Positions 57,060-64,000 of a stretch of 64,000 bases of DNA are shown here, one piece after another. Location of the stretch: the NCBI GenBank assembly GCA_963691655.1, contig OY829330.1, positions 17,022,815-17,086,814 of the forward strand, read 5' to 3'. Made by a program: the position numbers and the translations under genes. The notes beneath the pieces were generated by a model that saw only the letters and a program-made list of their open reading frames with translations, searched no databases and was not told the DNA's origin. The DNA comes from Toxonevra muliebris (lineage: Eukaryota > Arthropoda > Insecta > Diptera > Pallopteridae). Every line of letters starts with the position of its first letter. Positions within the stretch are counted from its first letter, which is position 1.

Positions 57060-58960
57060 ATGTATGTAAAATAAATACAAAAATTTCTTGTTGACATGTT
57101 ATCGTAGCAGCGAAGAGTCGTGTATGTTTTTGTTATATTCCCGATAGTTAACGAAGTTTAGACATTTCAGCAATTTCAAAATGAATGCACCTCATATGAA
57201 GTGTAGATTTTCATATTATATATTTTTATTTCATTTATCAATATTCAATACAACAAATGCATGTACTTCGGAAGTAAAGTATTTAAATTTTTCTTAAATA
57301 ACTACATTTGTAGTTAATACAATAATAATATTTATTTGTTTATTCAAAAGTAACTAATAATAATGAAAATAATAAAACATAAGAAATAAATACAGAAATT
57401 TCTTGTTTACATGTTATCGTAGTAGCGATATATGAAATTTAACATGTGCAAATGAATTAACACTGTCACCTCATGTTAAAATCAGATTGTAGCAGAAAAT
57501 CGAAGCAAAGAATAAGAAGAAGAATCGTGTAGTTTTGTTGTTTTTGAGACAATTGACGAAGATAAGCCATTACAGCAATTTAAAAAATTAACATTTCACC
57601 TCATATGAAGTGTAGTTTTTCATAGTGTCCAACCGAAGGTGATTTTTTGGCCGAAGCCGAACTTCGGCCATTCATCTAACCTTCGGCCGAAGACCGAAGA
57701 ATTTTTAAAATATAAAAAATAAAAATCTGAAAGTAAATTTTTTCTACCTATGTATTTACAAACATATACAGAAATATATAAATAGTAGATACTCCAAATA
57801 AAAAGCTGACCAGCAACACTAAATAACTGTTCATTGTCGAAGGAGCTGACAAATATTATTTATTTCAAGAATCATTTAAAAATTTAGCCGATGGCTGCCA
57901 TCTAAAATCAAAGATTGAATCAGCGTATTAATTGATAGACCTGTAGCCGGAACCAGAATAAACCCTCTAGTTCCACAAATTTTTGATTGATTCATAAAAA
58001 ATTGGGATTGATAAATTTTAATGTACAAAGCATAAATCTGATCTCAAAACCCTAAAAAATTTAATGGATGTGGTTTTATGAAGCCGGAAAAGTTGAATGC
58101 CTAAAAGTATTTGATGTTGAATAAACTTTTAAGCTATTTTTTTTAAATAACTAAATATTTTGTATAAAAAAGTTAAATTCCTAGCTACTCACAGGTAGTT
58201 TTTTATCTGGCTAGTATGACGGGAAGTATTTTATTTATTTTTTTTATTTTTATCTCAAATTCAAACAAAATCTAGTTTTGAAAATAAGTATTTGATTTGA
58301 TTTCAATTAAAAAAAAAACCATTGAGAGATATCACAATGATCCTGGTTCGGACGGAGTAGAACTTCAGATGCATTGAAGATACGATGAAAATTTAAGCGT
58401 AATCAGTTCATTAGTTTTGGAGATATTGTGGCAGCCATTTCGAAAAATGCTGTTTTGAGAAAAACTAGTTTCAAAGTTCAAATATGCATGACTGCTGTAT
58501 TAGGGTCTGCAAATAAACATCTGTCGATTGAAAGACTGTGAATTTCAAAAAATCCCTTTACACATATATTCTAGAGCTTCTGCTGCCTCTAATTGTATTA
58601 GCTCCAGCAGGTTGTTCGTTAAAAAAAATCAGTGATTACTGTTTGTACGGTTGTAAATCTGTGGGTTACTTCAAAAGTAAAAATGGAACAAGCAAACGGA
58701 GAAAACATAACACAGAAATTGTAATGTAAATACTTTATATAACCACTTCACATTTATTTATTTGTATAAATTTTTAATGCCAATCAATAGTAACAATTAT
58801 TGTAAAATAAAATGCTTCGGCAAAATACTTCGGCCATTTTTTGCCGAAGCCGAAGGTTCAATTTTAGGCCGAATAGCCGAAGCCGATTATTCGGTTGGTT
58901 GGTTCTTATTATATATTTTTATTTCATTTATCAATATTCAATACAATAAGCATGCACCAC
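57060..58960. repeat. Direct repeats of an AT-rich unit, second unit interrupted
   Basis: ACATGTTATCGTAG.AGCGA, CCTCATATGAAGTGTAG and TATTTTTATTTCATTTATCA recur at 57095/57409, 57190/57599 and 57221/58915. The second unit is split after 57623 by the insertion at 57624-58904, so its tail lies at 58905-58960. Confidence 0.6.
57624..58904. mobile_element. Insertion with CGGCCGAAG-rich ends
   Basis: Starts AGTGTCCAACCGAAGG and continues with repeated GGCCGAAG / CTTCGGCC blocks (57630-57700). It ends with CTTCGGCAAAATACTTCGGC, GCCGAAGCCGA and ATTCGGTTGGTTGG. The two ends read inward share CCAACCGAA. The duplicated flanking sequence (57205-57250) shows where the uninterrupted site was. The interior is AT-rich and non-coding. 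Superfamily not resolved; a hAT-type derivative is possible. Confidence 0.6.
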
Positions 58961-58999
58961 AGAGACGTCGATAGATTTAACAGTGATAAGAAAAATTAA

Positions 59000-61345
59000 C
59001 ATCTTTGATAAGAATAAATCACGTTAAAAATATGAGATGCAATGTATCTTTGGGGATATCAAAGCTGACTTTAAATTGAAAAAAGCTTTTTGACAATCTT
59101 CATCCCATACAAATTGGACATTTTTAAAACTAAGGTGGTTTAACGGGGCAGCTAATGTTGCGAAATTGGAAATGAACCTACGATAATAGTTTGCGAATAT
59201 CGAATACTTTTGAATAGTTTTTATTTTGCAGTCGTCAGGCAAAAGACCTTTATCCGTGCATTTGTGGCCGAGAAATGTCCCTTCTGAGCGAAAGAAGTTA
59301 CATTTATTAGGATTTAGCTTTCAATTAAATTTTCTGCAAATTTCGAAAACTTTTGCTTGATTTCGTGATTAATGGTCTTCGTTACAGCCAATAACGATAA
59401 CATCATCAACATATAGAAAAGCTTGCTTAGGCGAAAGACCCGAGAAAGCTATTGACATCATTCGGGAAAAGGAATTGGGCAACATTCAGTCCGAATGGCA
59501 GAACTTTCCATCGAAAAGCTCCGCGGTCTGTGCTGAATGACGTGATATCGCGTGAATCTTCTTGAAGCGATATTTGTTGAAAACCCGAAAACAGATCAAG
59601 AGTAGAGAAGTATTTAGCACGGCCCAAATTATCTAGTATATTGTCCATTCGAGCGAGTAGGAATTTATCGGCTATTAGTTTTTTGTTCACCGTTCTAAAA
59701 TCTACACACATCCTATATGCTTTCTGGCTATTTACGCTTTTTTCGGAACTAAAATCAAAGGTCTATTGTAATTGGAGTAACTAGCTTCTATTAAATTATT
59801 TTGGAATAAGTTTTCTACTTGGTTATTTATTTCATCTCTCTGTGAATACCAAGGCCGTATTTAGGGGGGAGGTTTTGGGGGTACTGACCCCCCCGAAATG
59901 TGGAAACTTTATTCTAATTTTTGAGATTAATTGCCAATGGATGGAAAAAAAAGTCAAAATAAAATCTATTTAACGATACTTTTTACTTCCATCGGTTTTT
60001 TTTCTAAAAAGTCAAATATAAAAAATAAATTTGAAATCTTAGTTACACTATGCGATCAAATCCGATTTGTTTTCTTCTACTACGGATTTAAAAAGAGAAG
60101 GTGATACTGAGCACTCCTGCATTCATAGTTTTTCTAGGTCAGTATCTGTTTTTGATTTAAAGTTTCGTCCTGAATCAGTTTGAAAAGTTTAAAAATTAAT
60201 AACAATAGAAAAAATGATCGGATCCTTGCAAAATCCCATTTTTTTCCTAAAACGTGACGTGATGGGAAGTTTTTGACCTCAGATTCGTGTTCAACGTGAA
60301 AAATTCTTTCGCAAAAACTCCATCTTATTAGCAAAACCCATCTTAAAATATAATTATTTTTTTACGCATTATTGCTTAGAGCACCACGACTAGAAAGATC
60401 TCTTTCAATGCTGTAACTTCACGAATTTAGGGAATATAACCCAACCTCATCCGGGTTCCTTATCATTGATAATGGCTCAAATTCCCAATGATGATCACTT
60501 GAAAAAAATGAGTCTCTACTATTTTTGTTAATTTTTTTGAGGTTGGGTACATCATCAGTAGTGGGAAGTCAATGAGTTAATGAAATTATGTCCCTCACGA
60601 TAAAAAATGCATTAGAATGCACATTGAATAATATTTATTTGAAAAGATTTAATTTGATTATTCTGGGAATTTTTTGTCACTTTTGGCCATTTTTTTGAGG
60701 TTAAAATTAAAAAAAAATTGGAAAATTTTTCCTAAAATTTTAATTTTATAGGGTCCAATAAATGTATCATCGATTTAATTTATTGTATTTAAAAATCGGT
60801 TTGATTAAAATTATTTATGAATATTTTCTTCGAATGAACACGTTTGGAAGTTTCTTGCGAGTCGATGGAAAGAGGTTATGAACTCATATTTAATTTAAGC
60901 GTACGAAGAACTTCACACCGTGGTGGAATTACACAAGTTTCAGAATTTGTGCCATGCAGTATTGGAATTTTTAAACGTGTGTTACCTACCCAAAGTGAAA
61001 TTAAATTTGTTCCGTAGCTGATCCTACACTTGTTTGCTCTTAAAAAATCCTTTCCACGAATGTCATCAGATGGAATGTTGAAATCTTCATCTACAACGTG
61101 AAGTGTCTGTGGCAGAAAATAATTTGAAATAGCTAAGTTAGAAAATATAGTACCCAACGAAGAAATGGTATTAGAAGTTATACCAGTTAAGTTAATTATA
61201 TTATAAGTATTACGCTTCACCTAGTTTTTTATGCTTGAAATTTTAATTAAAGATACATCGGCTTGTGTATCCACTAAAAAAGTACACAAATTAACAAAAT
61301 GTGCATAGTTTAAATTAAAGCAGTAAATACCTTTAATTGCTAAGT
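59000..61345 (-). pseudogene. Ty3/gypsy pol (protease-RT) fragment split by a hAT-like element
   Basis: On the minus strand, 61345-60876 has a protease segment (FLVDTQADVSLIK, with the usual DTG changed to DTQ), then DDIRGKDFLRANKCRISYGT and CVIPPRCEVLRTL. After the nested element, 59840-59720 reads QVENLFQNNLIEAS and PLILVPKK. 59711-59427 has RT motifs MCVDFRTVNKKLI, STLDLFSGFQQI and LPFGLN. 59242-59024 has the thumb/connection YSIFANYYRRFISNFATLAA and VWDEDCQKAFFNLKSALISP. The active-site YADD-like block falls in the damaged gap at 59390-59430 (FLYVDDVIVIG-like). No LTR, integrase or env is visible. Frameshifts and loss of the 3' half make it inactive. Confidence 0.88.
59850..60838. mobile_element. 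hAT-like element, second copy, right end lost
   Basis: Starts CAAGGCCGTATTTAGGGGGG and follows the copy at 17933-18934 through its interior (CCAATGGATGGAAAAAA, CACTCCTGCATTCATAG, AACGTGACGTGATGGGAAG, CCAACCTCATCCGGGTTCC). It stops about 45 bp short of the right terminus at GAATGAA (60838), where gypsy sequence resumes. Without the right end no duplication can be scored. Confidence 0.75.
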
Positions 61346-61854
61346 TTTGAGTTACTTCCCAGCGAAAAGCTTTGCTTTATGTGGGTGTAGTATCATATAA
61401 CGAAAAATAAAACAATGTGGCTTAAAATAATAAAATTTTGTGTACAAATCAAAATTGTAATAGAATATTTATTAAATGCAATTCTGTTATTTTTGTAAAT
61501 GGTTTCGCAATAACACATTAACCTTGTGACTGTCCTTCCGGACTTTTTTGTCCAAAGCATTAAAAAATTCAGGAATGTTCCTTTGAAACAACATTCTACT
61601 ATTTTAAATAATAAATTATAAAAAATTACATAATTTTCTATCATTTTTTTGTTCTAAAGTTGTTGCACCCTCTAACTGTTTAAAAATGGACATTTTTGTC
61701 CACATATCTTTCTTCATACATTTTGTATGGAAATCGGTATTTTTATTCTTGTATTCTTTTTTTAATTTGTCTAAATTTTGTTTTAATACCATTTGTTCCG
61801 ATAAAAAATAGAAATGCATTGCTTCAATCAACTGTTCATAATGAAGGGAGATCG
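61346..61854. other. Unassigned AT-rich interval
   Basis: No recognisable gene or repeat ends. GGACTTTTTTGTCC (61540) and GGACATTTTTGTCC (61687) are similar short palindromes about 150 bp apart. Confidence 0.3.
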
Positions 61855-62215
61855 TTGAAACAACTAAAAAAACACAATGTTATACTTGAATACAACAGTA
61901 AAAAATCAGGTGTAGATACACTAGAACATTTGATCGGACTGTATCCCTACAAAAGAAAACTTTCGCTGGACAATGGCATTATTTTTCAATCTTGTTGACA
62001 TTGCTGCGGTTGATGCATATCGCATATATGGTTTTTCAAATTAACAATGGATGCAACAAAGTATGTATCTCCTCACCGATTTCAATAACAAATTTAATTA
62101 TTTTTTGTAAACTAATACATCAAATTAGACTCCCTTTTTGAATTGCCTAAAGAATTGGCTGACAAACGAAAAGTGCATAGGCAGACAAACTGCAACCCTT
62201 TCATTAAACAGCTAT
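61855..62215 (+). pseudogene. piggyBac transposase C-terminal fragment
   Basis: Plus-strand KKHNVILEYNSKKSGVDTLE and HLIGLYPYKRK, then after one frame change WTMALFFNLVDIAAVDAYRI. Later LPKELADKRKV appears. The D in GVDTLE corresponds to the conserved Asp of piggyBac transposases (YN..KGGVD.LDQ), followed by the helix with ALF.NLLDIA..NAY. Only the last catalytic region and what follows survive. At least one frameshift. No TTAA-flanked ends were matched around it. Confidence 0.8.
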
Positions 62216-63433
62216 AGAAATTCTGGGTTATCAGAATATTTTCATTCGTCAAGTAAATTGTGTGAATGAAACCAAACATACAGCACTTTGCACAGACTGT
62301 CTATGTAGAAATCAGTAAAAAATTTGGAACTTTTGCTCGATTTGGAACTTAAAGCTGATTGTGATACCACGTGGTTGGATCTACAATTTATCGCCGATGT
62401 CGACCGGCAGTGTGACAATTCGTTTTTACCAAGATGTGTACTTGTACACTTTCTTATAATTCTCATCCACTGTAATATGTCTTTTGCAATGTCTGATGAT
62501 TGGGAAGCCTGCGTTTAAAAACAGACTTTCCCACACATTTAATTTTCACTACCTTTATTTAGTTTTGACAATAATTTTTTTTTATGTGTAAATGTACACC
62601 AACCTCATTTACTACGAACGAGGAGAACAAGGCATATTAGTAAAGGAGATGACATGGTGAAGAAGCAGTCGGGCGGGAGCCATCTTTGCCACTAGCAAAC
62701 AGTCGGGTAGGGGGATTCTTGACAGCTTCCTCTTACCAGAGCACAACTTACAATTTCATTAAAGACTCCCTATGGTAGTAGTAATGTGACAGTAGAAAGT
62801 AGGACCGAGTTGATCATACAAAGTCTAACCACCAGTATGATCACAATGAACAATTTTAACAAATGAAAGTTGGTATCGATCGTAAGCTTAGCACCATTTT
62901 AGATATTGATGATGCATGGTAATTTGTTAAGCCATATCCCTAATCTTCACATAACATCAAGGAAAAGCAATATTAATTCGACATGATTATTAATTTTATT
63001 GATTCACCCCATTAGAAAAGGTAAAATGAATTGAAATTTAATGCTAACATTACGATCTAGATACTTCAAAATTCATTTAACTTTCTTATACTAAATGTAA
63101 AGTTGCATTAGTTCAGTTATGTGGTAGACTCAAAAATAGTAGTATTTATAAAAAAATTAAACAACTAATCAATTCATTTTCCCTATTAGGAATGTAATTA
63201 CAAAGAAACAAAAACAATTATATTTTTTTGCATCGGTAAACTTTGAGAGCATCTTAAGAACTCTCATAAAATAAAATTCTATACTCCGAAAGAGAGTAAA
63301 AAAACAGAATGTTCTTACGTCGAAATAGTTGTTGTTTCTTGAATGTAACGCTGTTATTATATTATTTAATTTTACTCAATAAATGAGGTTCGGATAGCAA
63401 AAATCAATAAAATGTTTCAATGATTAAACTTAC
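62216..63433. other. Unassigned interval
   Basis: 62320-62518 has an open plus-strand frame (LDLELKADCDTTWLDLQFIA) without a known domain. 62640-62760 is GC-richer with two CAGTCGGG(C/T)(G/A)GG blocks about 40 bp apart. The remainder is AT-rich. Confidence 0.3.
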
Positions 63434-63510
63434 TTTTAAGAATCACGCCTGCAAACGCATCAGGGTCGATGAAGGCCTTCTCGATGATAATGTGCCGGTG
63501 TTTAAGTTAT
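63434..63510. other. Coding-like GC island, candidate exon, strand unresolved
   Basis: A 77-bp block with host-like codon content in AT-rich surroundings. On the minus strand it reads HRHIIIEKAFIDPDAFAGVI then LK and ends at a consensus donor AAA|GTAAGTTT (63434/63433). On the plus strand it reads NHACKRIRVDEGLLDDNVPV behind a moderate acceptor CTTACTTTTAAG. The minus strand has the better donor but lacks a pyrimidine tract upstream; the plus strand has the reverse problem. The protein was not recognised. Confidence 0.35.
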
Positions 63511-64000
63511 TTCCTTTTTTTTGTTTTGCTATTAATATAAATATAAAATTATGATTTTCGCGTTCCTATACACACCAGAAATTATTGTCTATAAAAAAAT
63601 ACATTCTGATTAAACTTGACTATTTTAGTGTTTCAAGATATTACGAGTATTGAATAAAATTTTTACTTTTCTCAATTTGTATCTCTATGTTGTTTACAAT
63701 TACACGTTCTATGATATTCTACGTAAACCTTACACTTTTTTTTAAAAAAAATCACGCAAATAAATTCATCTAGCAATTTATTGCAATAATACTATTTTTT
63801 TTTTAGTTTTCTGTTGTTTTTATACGTGTCTTAGCCGCTTGTTGAAATATATGAAAGTTTATGGCATATGCCTCTTGTTGATAATTTTCTTGTTACGTAT
63901 GCTTTATAGTTATCTATATATATAAAATAGAGCTCTGTTAAATGTAGTCCTAATAGGTTTCTATATTTCGCAACGGATTGTCATGAAATTTAGTATGTAA
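63511..64000. other. AT-rich interval with start of a dispersed repeat
   Basis: From about 63912 the sequence (TATATATATAAAATAGAGCT, then CGCAACGGATTGTCATGAAA and TTTAGTATG) resembles the edges of common insect dispersed repeats and continues past the window. The rest is AT-rich without features. Confidence 0.35.

Noticed and set aside
1..64000. CRISPR arrays, bacterial operons, ribosome binding sites, rRNA genes
   Set aside because: No regularly spaced repeats with unique spacers or rRNA-like sequence; content is eukaryotic and insect-like throughout.

Overview
The window looks like AT-rich euchromatic or intergenic/intronic DNA from a dipteran insect, most likely a higher fly with a large, transposon-rich genome. 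Evidence for this is the mix of element types (BEL/Pao, Ty3/gypsy, LOA- and jockey-type LINEs, mariner, Tc1, hAT, pogo-like, piggyBac, CACTA-like, Penelope-like) and the short 60-75 bp introns in the one spliced-looking segment. No complete host gene is visible. The only long undamaged reading frame is a 339-residue Tc1-type transposase. Species cannot be named from the sequence alone.

Layout. 1-1114: minus-strand BEL/Pao gag-protease-pol fragment running off the left edge. 3291-5650: truncated LOA/R1-type LINE. 6811-8449: complete Tc1-type transposon with unusual doubled ends. 9104-9139: candidate terminal exon behind a strong 3' splice site. 9695-10109: GC-rich MITE. 11862-12010: Myb/SANT-like remnant. 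12567-13350: three tRNA-like fragments. 13783-15003: non-autonomous hAT element with a perfect 8-bp target duplication, into which a fragment carrying a hammerhead ribozyme was inserted. 15021-15888, 29958-31013 and 49409-50696: three copies of one hAT family, each with its own perfect 8-bp duplication. 16504-19331: CACTA-like element with a degenerate transposase and a nested hAT-like insertion. 19475-20471: gypsy RT scrap and a mariner derivative with 188-bp inverted repeats. 21105-25660: jockey-superfamily LINE with ORF1 and a broken ORF2. 25970-27605: dispersed repeat with purine-rich expansions. 27878-29840: large inverted repeat split by a pogo-like insertion. 33763-34895: mariner pseudogene abutted by a hAT MITE. 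37916-39231: TIR-bounded element containing intron-like and coding-like sequence. 39897-41118: second hammerhead copy. 41170-43440: LINE fragment split by a transposase pseudogene and a hAT. 43858-45400: long-TIR MITE and Tc1-like remnant. 48171-50960: LINE tail and transposase pseudogene split by a hAT. 51068-53573: pogo-like elements, one with a nested piggyBac-like MITE. 56055-58904: second mariner copy, a perfect 27-bp hairpin and another insertion. 59000-61345: gypsy pol split by a hAT-like element. 61855-62215: piggyBac transposase fragment. 63434-63510: coding-like GC island.

The elements do not form a pathway. They are a stratified record of insertion: old LINE/LTR/CACTA copies were invaded by hAT, pogo, piggyBac and Penelope-like sequences. 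The items most worth follow-up are two hammerhead ribozymes with intact cores, the intact Tc1 element whose ends are each bounded by inverted copies of its terminal repeat, the spliced-looking sequence inside a TIR element, a hAT family that carries a palindromic GGGGAATTCCCC (kappaB-like) box at its end, and the perfect hairpin at 56961-57036. All family assignments come from motif reading without database searches.
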